This document shows, piece by piece, positions 7,956 through 15,995 of a DNA stretch of 64,000 bases. The DNA lies in assembly GCA_016715245.1 (NCBI GenBank), contig JADKAS010000005.1, positions 62,001 to 126,000 on the forward strand, written 5' to 3'. Under the pieces are notes generated by a model. The model was not told the DNA's origin and did not search any database. It saw nothing but the letters and a program-made list of their open reading frames with translations. The translations under genes and the position numbers were made by a program. This DNA is from Saprospiraceae bacterium (lineage in GTDB: Bacteria > Bacteroidota > Bacteroidia > Chitinophagales > Saprospiraceae). Within the stretch, counting starts at the first letter, position 1. The number at the start of each line of letters is the position of its first letter.

Positions 7956-10178
7956 ATGAATAAAGAAAAAATAATTTATACCATCACCGATGAAGCACCA
8001 GCTTTGGCAACTTACTCTCTACTACCTGTGATTCAGGCATTTACAAAAGCCGCCAATATTGATGTTGAAACCAGAGATATTTCTGTGGCCGCAAGAATTC
8101 TTAGTCTGTTTCCTGAAAACCTGACCAAAGACCAAAACATAAGTGACGACCTTAATGAATTGGGTAAACTGGTGGAACAACCGGACGCAAATGTCATCAA
8201 ACTACCCAATGTTTCTGCTTCCGTTCCACAATTGAAAGAAGCAATTGCAGAATTGCAGTCCAAAGGTTATAAAATTCCGGATTTTCCTGAAGATCCTAAA
8301 ACTGCAAAGGAAAAAGAAATTGCTGAAAAGTATAAAAAGGTAATCGGAAGTGCTGTAAATCCGGTTTTGAGAGAGGGGAATTCTGACAGAAGAGCTCCTA
8401 AACCTGTTAAAATGTATGCAAAATCCCACCCTCATTCTATGGGTGCCTGGTCACCTGATTCTTTGACTCATGTATCTACCATGAAAAAAGGGGATTTCAG
8501 GAATACGGAAATATCCGTAACCATCGACAAACCTACTTCCGTAAATATAGTTTTTGAAAGTAGTCGCGGTAAAACAACCATTTTAAAATCTTCCATTAAA
8601 CTTCTGGAAGGAGAAATCATTGACGGTTCTTTTATGAGCAAAAAACAATTGCTTACTTTCCTTAAAAAACAAATCGAAGATGCCAAAAGTAAAGGTGTTT
8701 TGTTCTCTCTGCATTTGAAGGCCACTATGATGAAGATCTCTGACCCAATTATATTCGGACACGCTGTACGAACATTTTTTTCAGGGTTATTTGAAAAATA
8801 TAATACAATTTTTGAAAAAATTGGCGTTAATGTCAATAACGGATTGGGAGATCTTTTAAGTAAAATTGAAACTCTTCCTGCAAAAGAAAAAGACCAAATC
8901 CTTAAGGATTTATATACCGCCATGGAAAGCGGCCCGAAACTCGCTATGGTTAATTCTGACAAAGGAATAACTAACCTTCATGTGCCCAGTGATGTCATCA
9001 TCGATGCGTCCATGCCTGCCATGATACGAAACAGCGGTAAAATGTGGGATATAGACGGTAAAGCTATGGATACCAAAGCAGTAATTCCGGACAGCAGCTA
9101 TGCAGGAATATATGAAGCTGTCATTCAGTTTTGCAAAAAAAATGGTGCTTTTGACCCGAAAACGATGGGAACGGTTCCTAATGTGGGTTTAATGGCGCAG
9201 AAAGCTGAAGAATACGGTTCTCATGACAAAACTTTTGAAATACCTCAGAATGGTGTAGTTCGTGTGACAGATGAAAAGGGCAAAGTGCTCATCGAACAAA
9301 AAGTAGGAAAAGGCGACATCTGGAGAATGTGCCAGGTAAAAGATGCCCCGGTGGAAAACTGGGTAAAACTGGCTGTAACACGTGCCAGATTGAGTAAAAC
9401 ACCGGCTGTTTTCTGGCTTGACAAAAAAAGACCACACGATGCTGAATTGATAAAAAAGGTCGAAAAATATCTTGAGCAACACAGCCTTAAGGGCCTCACC
9501 ATTAAAATTCTTTCTCCCGTTGAAGCGACTAAGTTTACGCTCAAAAGAATGAAAGCAGGTAAAGATACTATCTCCGTAACAGGAAATGTACTGCGTGACT
9601 ACAACACTGACCTTTTCCCTATTCTCGAATTAGGAACGAGTGCTAAAATGTTGTCCATCGTCCCCCTGATGAACGGAGGCGGACTTTTTGAGACAGGCGC
9701 CGGCGGATCTGCCCCTAAACATGTTGAGCAACTGGTGGAAGAAAATTACCTGAGGTGGGATTCACTTGGTGAGTTTTTGGCTTTGGCGGTTTCTCTCGAA
9801 CATTTAGCCGAAACCACCGGAAACAAAAAAGCAAAAGTATTGGCAGCGGGTCTGGATGAAGCTACCGAAAAACTGTTGAACAATGACAAATCTCCCTCTC
9901 GAAGTATAGGAGGTATTGACAACAGAGGAAGTCACTTTTATCTGGCACTGTATTGGGCACAGGCTTTGGCAAACCAGAATAAAGACGGGGCCTTAAAAAG
10001 TATTTTTTCGCCTTTGGCTGAACAACTTTCGAAAAATGAGAAAAAAATTGTGGACGAAATGTTGAAAGTTCAAGGAAAACCTGCTGATATCGGTGGATAC
10101 TATCTGCCGGATCCGGTAAAAACATCGAAGGTCATGCGCCCAAGTCAAACCTTTAATGAAGTTTTGGCGTCTCTTTAA
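7956..10178 (+). CDS. icd: NADP-dependent isocitrate dehydrogenase, monomeric type
   Basis: A 740-aa monomeric NADP-isocitrate dehydrogenase (IDH-II), the TCA-cycle enzyme that converts isocitrate to 2-oxoglutarate and CO2. The protein matches the family over its whole usual length (~740 aa), with conserved blocks such as IIYTITDEAPALATYSLLP, EGNSDRRAPKPVK, KSHPHSMGAW, DASMPAMIRNSGKMW and GGLFETGAGGSAPKH. It is unrelated to the common dimeric Icd family. The ATG at 7956 is used; the GTG nine codons upstream overlaps the candidate promoter box. It appears to be monocistronic: 131 bp with an inverted repeat separate it from rseP. Confidence 0.95.
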   Translation: MNKEKIIYTITDEAPALATYSLLPVIQAFTKAANIDVETRDISVAARILSLFPENLTKDQNISDDLNELGKLVEQPDANVIKLPNVSASVPQLKEAIAELQSKGYKIPDFPEDPKTAKEKEIAEKYKKVIGSAVNPVLREGNSDRRAPKPVKMYAKSHPHSMGAWSPDSLTHVSTMKKGDFRNTEISVTIDKPTSVNIVFESSRGKTTILKSSIKLLEGEIIDGSFMSKKQLLTFLKKQIEDAKSKGVLFSLHLKATMMKISDPIIFGHAVRTFFSGLFEKYNTIFEKIGVNVNNGLGDLLSKIETLPAKEKDQILKDLYTAMESGPKLAMVNSDKGITNLHVPSDVIIDASMPAMIRNSGKMWDIDGKAMDTKAVIPDSSYAGIYEAVIQFCKKNGAFDPKTMGTVPNVGLMAQKAEEYGSHDKTFEIPQNGVVRVTDEKGKVLIEQKVGKGDIWRMCQVKDAPVENWVKLAVTRARLSKTPAVFWLDKKRPHDAELIKKVEKYLEQHSLKGLTIKILSPVEATKFTLKRMKAGKDTISVTGNVLRDYNTDLFPILELGTSAKMLSIVPLMNGGGLFETGAGGSAPKHVEQLVEENYLRWDSLGEFLALAVSLEHLAETTGNKKAKVLAAGLDEATEKLLNNDKSPSRSIGGIDNRGSHFYLALYWAQALANQNKDGALKSIFSPLAEQLSKNEKKIVDEMLKVQGKPADIGGYYLPDPVKTSKVMRPSQTFNEVLASL

Positions 10179-10309
10179 AGTTGTTTTTGTCAGTGAAACA
10201 TCCATTTTCAAAACTTTATACGGTTTTGTGTGGTTTAAAATGGCTGTTGGATTTTTAATTCTAAACCACCCTACATTTAAGTAATTTTATCAAAGTGTAA
10301 ATAAAAAAC

Positions 10310-11644
10310 ATGAATATACTGAGCTATGCTTTGCAGATGATACTAAGTCTTTCGATTCTCGTTGTTCTCCATGAATTGGGGCATTACTTACCTGCCAAAT
10401 GGTTTAAAACCAGAGTTGAAAAATTTTACCTCTTTTTTAACCCTAAGTTTTCTTTGTATAAAAAACAAATCGGAGAAACTGAATGGGGAATCGGATGGAT
10501 TCCGTTCGGAGGTTATGTAAAAATAGCCGGCATGATTGATGAATCGATGGATAAAGATCAAATGTTATTGCCTGCACAACCATGGGAATTTCGTTCCAAA
10601 CCCGCCTGGCAAAGACTTATCATTATGATCGGTGGTGTTACCGTCAATTTTTTATTGGGTATCGTTATATTTGCCATGATTTTATTTGTCTGGGGACAAA
10701 CCTATGTTAAAACTGAAGATGCCAAATATGGTATCGCTGTAGATACAATGGGTATGGTATTAGGTCTTAAAGACGGGGATATAGTGCTTGCCTGTGATAC
10801 AGTAAAACTAAACAAACTTGAAACCGGTCCCGTTATAAAAGCAATCGTATTAAATAATGCAAAACAACTAACGGTAAAACGCGACGGACAAGAGATCAAT
10901 CTTCCCATTCCAACCGATTTTGCCCAAATATTAACCAAATACGAAAACAAAGGAAAAGCTTTGTACCATATGAGAAAGCCTTTGGATATGAAATCAGTGG
11001 TCAAAGGCAGTAATGCCGAAAAAGGTGGTTTAAAAGACGAAGACCATATCCTTGAAGTAGATGGTAATTCAGCAAAATTTATACATGATTTCAAGAAAGT
11101 TCTTTTATCTAAAAAAGGACAGACTACCGCCATGAAAATTGAAAGAAACGGTACAGATACCCTGGTATTACAGATACCTGTAGATGATAAAGGTAATATC
11201 GGCATCGCCCTTGAATCATTTGAAAAGGAAATTCCCGTTTCAAGAGAAACGTATAGTCTTTTGAGCTCAATTCCTATGGGCTGGAAGACAAGTGTCAATT
11301 TTCTGGGTGACCAGTTGAGTGCTTTTGGTCAGATGTTTTCCGGAAAATTGAAAGCAAAGGATAATTTAGGCAGCGTATTTTCTATTGCTTCTATGTTTGA
11401 CCCGGGCTGGGACTGGGAAAAGTTCTGGAGGATAACGGCAAGTTTGTCCATTTTACTTGCTTTTTTCAACCTGTTGCCTATTCCTGCCCTTGACGGTGGT
11501 TATGTACTGTTTTTGTTTTGGGAAATGATTACCGGAAAAGCGCCGAATGATAAGTTTATGGAAGTGGTGACCTACATTGGATTTATTCTTTTACTTGGTC
11601 TTATGGTTTACGCCCTCGGATTGGACATTTCAAGGTGGTTTTAA
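10310..11644 (+). CDS. rseP: RseP-type site-2 intramembrane zinc metalloprotease (M50)
   Basis: A 444-aa inner-membrane zinc protease that cleaves transmembrane segments of regulatory or signal peptides, such as anti-sigma factors. HExxH is at residues 21-25 (HELGH) in the first membrane helix, and the second zinc-ligand motif NLLPIPALDGG lies near residue 385. Between them are the GxxPFGGYVK loop (IPFGGYVKIAGM), a membrane segment at ~100-130 and PDZ sequence (SNAEKGGLKDEDHILEVDG, about residues 230-290). The stop codon overlaps the start of hscB by one base (TAATG), so the two are likely translationally coupled. Confidence 0.93.
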   Translation: MNILSYALQMILSLSILVVLHELGHYLPAKWFKTRVEKFYLFFNPKFSLYKKQIGETEWGIGWIPFGGYVKIAGMIDESMDKDQMLLPAQPWEFRSKPAWQRLIIMIGGVTVNFLLGIVIFAMILFVWGQTYVKTEDAKYGIAVDTMGMVLGLKDGDIVLACDTVKLNKLETGPVIKAIVLNNAKQLTVKRDGQEINLPIPTDFAQILTKYENKGKALYHMRKPLDMKSVVKGSNAEKGGLKDEDHILEVDGNSAKFIHDFKKVLLSKKGQTTAMKIERNGTDTLVLQIPVDDKGNIGIALESFEKEIPVSRETYSLLSSIPMGWKTSVNFLGDQLSAFGQMFSGKLKAKDNLGSVFSIASMFDPGWDWEKFWRITASLSILLAFFNLLPIPALDGGYVLFLFWEMITGKAPNDKFMEVVTYIGFILLLGLMVYALGLDISRWF

Positions 11645-12183
11645 TGAACAATAAACATTCAGATTATTTTTCTTTTTATTCAATTTCTCCGTGTTTTTTC
11701 CCGGATATAAGTGAACTAAAAAAAAAGTATTACGAATACAGCAAACAATATCACCCTGATTTTTTTACGCTGGAAGATAAAAAAAAACAAAGTGAGGTGC
11801 TTGAATTAAGCAGTTATAACAACAAGGCTTACACCACCCTTTCAGATTTCAACAAAAGAATAAAATATATTCTTTCTTTGTTTTTCGATGTTTCAGAAGA
11901 AACCAGCCACAAAATGGACGACGATTTTCTTATGGATATGATGGAACTGAATGAAAATATTTCTGAAGTTTCAATAGAAAATGATGAGGATAAAATGAAT
12001 GGTGTAAAAGAAGAAATCGAAAAAAGAATTTCGGACCTTGACCTGTCTATTTTGCCTGAAATGAAATCTTTTGATGTTGGAAACCGCGAAATAAACCTCC
12101 TCGAAAAGATAAAGGATTATTATTTTAAGAGAAAATATATTTTGCGTATTCAGGAAAATATTGCTAACTTTGCAGGCCTTTAA
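11644..12183 (+). CDS. hscB: HscB-like J-domain co-chaperone
   Basis: A 179-aa J-protein resembling the Fe-S cluster co-chaperone HscB. The N-terminal J domain has the diagnostic HPD (KQYHPDFFTL, residues ~33-42), followed by the family-typical NNKAYTTLSDFNKRIKYIL helix. The C-terminal half is a helical HscB-C-like domain (FLMDMMELNEN...). HscB normally hands the scaffold IscU to the Hsp70 HscA. Neither partner gene is in the window, so the role is inferred from the family. The ATG at 11644 overlaps the rseP stop codon; a GTG three codons upstream is less likely. The 3' end also contains the likely promoter of the following tRNA gene. Confidence 0.85.
   Translation: MNNKHSDYFSFYSISPCFFPDISELKKKYYEYSKQYHPDFFTLEDKKKQSEVLELSSYNNKAYTTLSDFNKRIKYILSLFFDVSEETSHKMDDDFLMDMMELNENISEVSIENDEDKMNGVKEEIEKRISDLDLSILPEMKSFDVGNREINLLEKIKDYYFKRKYILRIQENIANFAGL
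12141..12172 (+). promoter_or_regulatory. Promoter for tRNA-Leu inside the hscB 3' end
   Basis: TTTG at 12141-12144, a 20-bp spacer, then TAACTTTG at 12165-12172 match the Bacteroidota -33/-7 consensus. The box ends 16 bp before the first base of the tRNA. It is the best-formed promoter in the window. Confidence 0.65.
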
Positions 12184-12188
12184 AAAAC

Positions 12189-12272
12189 GCCGAAGTGGTG
12201 GAATTGGTAGACACGCTGGACTCAAAATCCAGTGCTAGCAATAGTGTGCGGGTTCGAGTCCCGCCTTCGGTA
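12189..12272 (+). tRNA. tRNA-Leu (anticodon CAA)
   Basis: An 84-nt class II tRNA. The acceptor stem GCCGAAG pairs with CTTCGGT (last pair G-U), with discriminator A. The D-arm is TGGTGGAATTGGTAGACACG. The anticodon stem CTGGA/TCCAG encloses the loop CTCAAAA, giving anticodon CAA, which reads UUG. A long variable arm (about TGCTAGCAATAGTGTG) is as expected for leucine tRNAs, and the T-arm GCGGGTTCGAGTCCCGC is canonical. CCA is not encoded. It starts 6 bp after hscB and is followed at once by a terminator. Confidence 0.96.
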
Positions 12273-12275
12273 CAC

Positions 12276-12303
12276 AAGCCCCGGAAATTTTCGGGGCTTT
12301 TTT
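12276..12303 (+). terminator. Rho-independent terminator after tRNA-Leu
   Basis: An 8-bp stem AAGCCCCG / CGGGGCTT with an 8-nt loop, followed by a T-run at 12298-12303. It directly follows the tRNA and would end hscB read-through as well. Confidence 0.9.
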
Positions 12304-12336
12304 ATTAACGGCTTTGAAAACATACATTTCTGAAGC

Positions 12337-14239
12337 ATGGATAGAGATCGGAGATATGAAAAAATACTGGACGCTATTGAAGACGAAAGAAAAGCTGAAG
12401 AATCTTTTTTTCAATCGCTTCATTCTTCAAAGACCCTTCAGGAAAAAGTTGATCAGGGATTTATTTGGTATCCAATCGAAATTGTTGCCGTTCATTATGC
12501 CATTGGTGAAAGTGTAGAAATTAAAATTAAAAGAAAAACGACTCCGGGAAAAGATTTTTTCCATAAGTTTAAAGTCGGGGTTTCCGTCCAATTTTTTAAT
12601 TCAGACCCAAATGTTAAAAATATTTCGGGCGTAGTTTCATACTTACAAAAAGACACCATTTCCGTACTTACTTACGTCGAAAAAGAAGATGTCGAAGATT
12701 TTTATTCAGGACATTCCGGTCTGGAAATCATTTATGATGACAAATCGTACCAGGTAATGAAAAGTGCCATCAGACAAGTTATGGATTCAAAAAATGAGTC
12801 TGTTCAGGTTCTCAGAAAAGCATTCATTTCACAATCCCTGCCCGACAACCGTATTTACGGGGAAGATTCAGCATTTATTATTTCCGGTTCAACATTAAAT
12901 CTTTCTCAAAAAAAGGCGCTCGAAATAGCCTTATCTTCAAGATATTTATCCATAATTCACGGTCCACCGGGAACAGGAAAAACGACAACTTTAGTGGCGC
13001 TGACCAAAACCATTCTGCAAAAAGAAAAAAAAATTCTGGTATGTGCTTCAAGTAACAATGCGGTCGACTTACTTGCCTCAAGATTACACCTTGAAGGATT
13101 GAGGGTATTGAGAATTGGAAATGTAACCAGAATACACGACGATCTTGTTGACCTGACACTTATTGAAAAACTTAGAAACCACCCCGATTGGAATACCATA
13201 AAAAAAATAAAAATTCAGGCTGATCAGATATTGCGCACAGCCTCAAAATATAAACGTTCTTTTACTCCTGAAGACAAAGCAGAAAGAAAAAGACTTAAAA
13301 AAGAATCCTATGATCTGAGAAGTTGGTCCAGAGAACTGGAAGACCGGCTTTCAGACGAAATATTATCAAACACACAGGTAATCGCCACAACCCTGATTAG
13401 TGCCAGTCATCCGCAAATCCAGAAAATGGTTTTTGAAACGGTCATCATTGATGAAGCTTCACAAGCACTGGAAGCCGAATGCTGGAATGCTATACTAAAA
13501 GGTAAAGAGTCATTCTGGCAGGGGATCACCTGCAATTGCCACCCACCGTCAAAAGTCAGGAGGCTATGCAAAAGGATTTGATAAAACGATCCTGGATTTT
13601 ATGACAGATAAAATAGAAGAATCCAGTCTTCTTACCGTCCAATACCGGATGAATGATACCATTCTTGGATTTTCAAATCGACAATTTTACAAAGGTATGC
13701 TGGAATCTTTTCCAACCAATAAAAATATTTCCCTTCCCAATGATGACTTGCCACTGGTTTTTATCGATACGGCAGGTTGTGGTTTTGACGAAATTTTAAA
13801 TCCTAAACAGAAAAGTTATAAAAATGAAGGTGAATATTTTATCCTTAGGGAATATATACTTAAGAAACACGAAATACTGGCAGGAGCAGAGATTGGTATC
13901 ATCAGCCCTTACGCCGAACAGGTGCGTTATGTATCCGATGAAATAGAAAAGGAACCGGCTTTTATCGGATTAAACCTGGAAGTTAATACGATAGATGGAT
14001 TTCAGGGTCAGGAAAAAGATGTTATATTTATATCGCTGGTGAGGTCAAATGATAAAAGTGAACTGGGATTTATCAAGGACAACAGAAGGCTTAACGTAGC
14101 CATGACAAGAGCAAGAAAAAAACTCGTTATCATCGGGGATTCTGCGACCATTGGAAATCATCCTTTGTACAATGAACTGCTTAACCACATTGAAAAAAAT
14201 GGATTTTTAGATTCTGCCTGGAATTATATGATGTTGTGA
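12337..14239 (+). CDS. SF1 DNA/RNA helicase (UPF1/DNA2/IGHMBP2-like), frameshifted
   Basis: One gene of about 634 codons, broken into 12337-13581 and 13601-14239 by two single-base losses. It encodes a superfamily 1B helicase: Walker A GPPGTGKTTT (about residue 210), motif Ia CASSNNAVD, Walker B VIIDEASQALEAE, motif III AGDHLQLPPTVKS, motif IV QYRMN, motif V TIDGFQGQEKDVI and motif VI VAMTRARKKL. Motif III lies in the third frame: VILAGDHLQLPP is encoded from 13509. The first break is in or near an A-run at 13498-13508; the second is at GG 13574-13575, where GGG would restore QKGFDK. All motifs are otherwise intact, so I suspect sequencing error more than decay. It starts just after the tRNA terminator and converges on the ferredoxin gene. 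Confidence 0.85.
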
Positions 14240-14263
14240 AACTGTACAAAAAATGAAATTCTT

Positions 14264-14491
14264 TTACAACTGCATCACCTTGATGATCTTAACCGGACAA
14301 ATATTGGCTGCCAACACATTGTCTTTCCATTCTTCATCAAAAGTATTCAATACATAATACCCTTTTTTGTCCTTTGCTCCAACCAGTGTACATTTTCCAT
14401 CTTTTTTGGACATACGCCAACGGTAAGGGGCCACTTCAACACAGGCATTACAACCAATACATTTTTCTCTTTGCTGAATAATCTGTATCAT
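14264..14491 (-). CDS. Small 4Fe-4S ferredoxin
   Basis: A 75-aa single-cluster ferredoxin. The N-terminal CIGCNACVEVAP supplies CxxCxxC, and the fourth ligand is in ICPVKI near residue 65; the missing second cluster motif indicates one 4Fe-4S centre. Its ATG overlaps the stop codon of the upstream U32 gene (ATGA), so the two are translationally coupled. It is probably the electron donor or cluster partner of that protein; this is inference from position. Confidence 0.88.
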   Translation of the reverse strand: MIQIIQQREKCIGCNACVEVAPYRWRMSKKDGKCTLVGAKDKKGYYVLNTFDEEWKDNVLAANICPVKIIKVMQL

Positions 14492-15723
14492 CCGTTGTCC
14501 ACAACTTTGAAAAGCTTGTCAGAAGGTCTGATTTTTTCCGGAATGCGTACAGTAAAAGAAGAACCTCTTTCTACTTTCTCCACATGTTTACCATCAACCC
14601 TGAGTTCATCGACTTTAGTTTCTAAATATCCTGTTGTAGGTCCGGTCACCATGATGTCGTCTCCTATCGCCAGTGAGTGACTTTCGCAATAAAACTCGGC
14701 AATCGACGCTTTTTCAAAATATTTTATACCTTTTGCGATGTAAATTTTGCGTTTTGTCGCTACTGAACCGTAATTATGGATCCATTCTCCAAGTTTACGA
14801 CCTAAATAATATCCATCCCAAAAACCCCGGTTATACACAGTAGACAGGGTTTCCATCCAACTATCGACTTTTTCCTGAGTATATGTATTTTCATAAAAAG
14901 AATCAATAGCTTCGCGATAACACATCGTTGTTTTATAAACATAATCAGCCGACCTTCCCCTTCCTTCTATTTTAAGGACAGAAACACCCGTTTCAAGTAT
15001 CTTCGGTAGAAAAGCTATGGTACACAAATCTTTTGCAGACATAATATACTCATTGTCGATTTCAAATTCCATACCTTCTTCTTTGTCTGTGACCACATAA
15101 CTTCTTCTGCAGTTCTGAATACAGGCTCCTCTGTTGGCAGAGGCAAAATGGCTGTGAAGGCTGAGATAGCACTTACCTGAAACAGCCATACAAAGAGCAC
15201 CGTGGGCAAAAATCTCAAGTTTTACCGGATTACCGGAAGGGCCGATAACTTTTCGTCGCTTTATTTCCTTTTGAATGGAAGCAACCTGCATCAGGCTGAG
15301 CTCTCTTGACAATACCATAACATCGGCATATGTAGCGTAAAACTCGACAGTGTCAATATTGGTTACATTTGCCTGTGTTGAAATATGAACCGGCATACCG
15401 ATTTTATTAGCATAATTCATGACCGCATGATCTGAAGCGATGATAGCGTCGATCTTTTCTTCTTTGGCCGTATCAACTATCTTTTTCATCAATTGTATGT
15501 CATGGTCATAGAGGATTGTATTCATTGTTATATACGTCCTGACCTTGTTTTCCCTGGCTATTGATGCAATTTTCCTGAGATCTTCTAATGTAAAATTATT
15601 GGTCGAACGCGCCCTCATATTCAATTGTTCCACTCCAAAATACACCGAATCGCATCCTGCTTTGATAGCCGCCATCAGGGATTCGAAAGAACCAGCCGGG
15701 CTCATTAGTTCCACTTTTTGCAT
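14488..15723 (-). CDS. U32 family protein, TrhP/YegQ-like tRNA hydroxylation factor
   Basis: A 411-aa member of the peptidase U32 family. The signature EIFAHGALCMAVSGKCYLS is present, followed by further cysteines in RGACIQNCRRSY, which bind an Fe-S cluster in characterised members. Residues 1-~280 form the TIM-barrel part (VELMSPAGSFESLMAAI...), and the C-terminal ~80 residues form the U32_C beta domain. In E. coli the relative TrhP hydroxylates U34 of certain tRNAs using prephenate, so a tRNA-modification role is more likely than proteolysis. The directly coupled ferredoxin gene supports a redox enzyme. Which tRNA or substrate it uses cannot be seen here. Confidence 0.87.
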   Translation of the reverse strand: MQKVELMSPAGSFESLMAAIKAGCDSVYFGVEQLNMRARSTNNFTLEDLRKIASIARENKVRTYITMNTILYDHDIQLMKKIVDTAKEEKIDAIIASDHAVMNYANKIGMPVHISTQANVTNIDTVEFYATYADVMVLSRELSLMQVASIQKEIKRRKVIGPSGNPVKLEIFAHGALCMAVSGKCYLSLHSHFASANRGACIQNCRRSYVVTDKEEGMEFEIDNEYIMSAKDLCTIAFLPKILETGVSVLKIEGRGRSADYVYKTTMCYREAIDSFYENTYTQEKVDSWMETLSTVYNRGFWDGYYLGRKLGEWIHNYGSVATKRKIYIAKGIKYFEKASIAEFYCESHSLAIGDDIMVTGPTTGYLETKVDELRVDGKHVEKVERGSSFTVRIPEKIRPSDKLFKVVDNG

Positions 15724-15846
15724 ACTTTTTAATTTGAAAGCGCAAAATTAATAAGGAAGGCAGATAAAAAAGATGATTCAGATCATTTGGTTGAAAGTTA
15801 TATTTTTTGACAATCAATAAAACATATTTGATAAATCCAGTTTGAA

Positions 15847-15975
15847 ATGCAGACTAAAAATTATTTAAAGGAACTCATTAAATTTAATAATGTCGTTGCT
15901 GCCAATAAAGAAATTTTTAGTTTTGCAGAAACATTATTCAATGTTTGTTTTTTTCCGGAAAATAGGTTAAAATAA
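15847..15975 (+). CDS. Short ORF, 42 aa, unknown (possible gene remnant)
   Basis: ATG at 15847, stop at 15973-15975, ending 20 bp before the next gene. The product (MQTKNYLKELIKFNN...) is amphipathic and not low-complexity. It faintly resembles the N-terminal helices of serine acetyltransferases, so it may be a truncated remnant, or just a chance ORF or leader. No Shine-Dalgarno site is seen. Confidence 0.2.
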   Translation: MQTKNYLKELIKFNNVVAANKEIFSFAETLFNVCFFPENRLK

Positions 15976-15995
15976 TATAGTCAAAAAAAAATTCA

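Noticed and set aside
13500..13580. Programmed ribosomal frameshifting in the SF1 helicase
   Set aside because: Two separate breaks ~65 bp apart, no slippery heptamer or stimulatory hairpin, and the middle frame is too short; base loss fits better.
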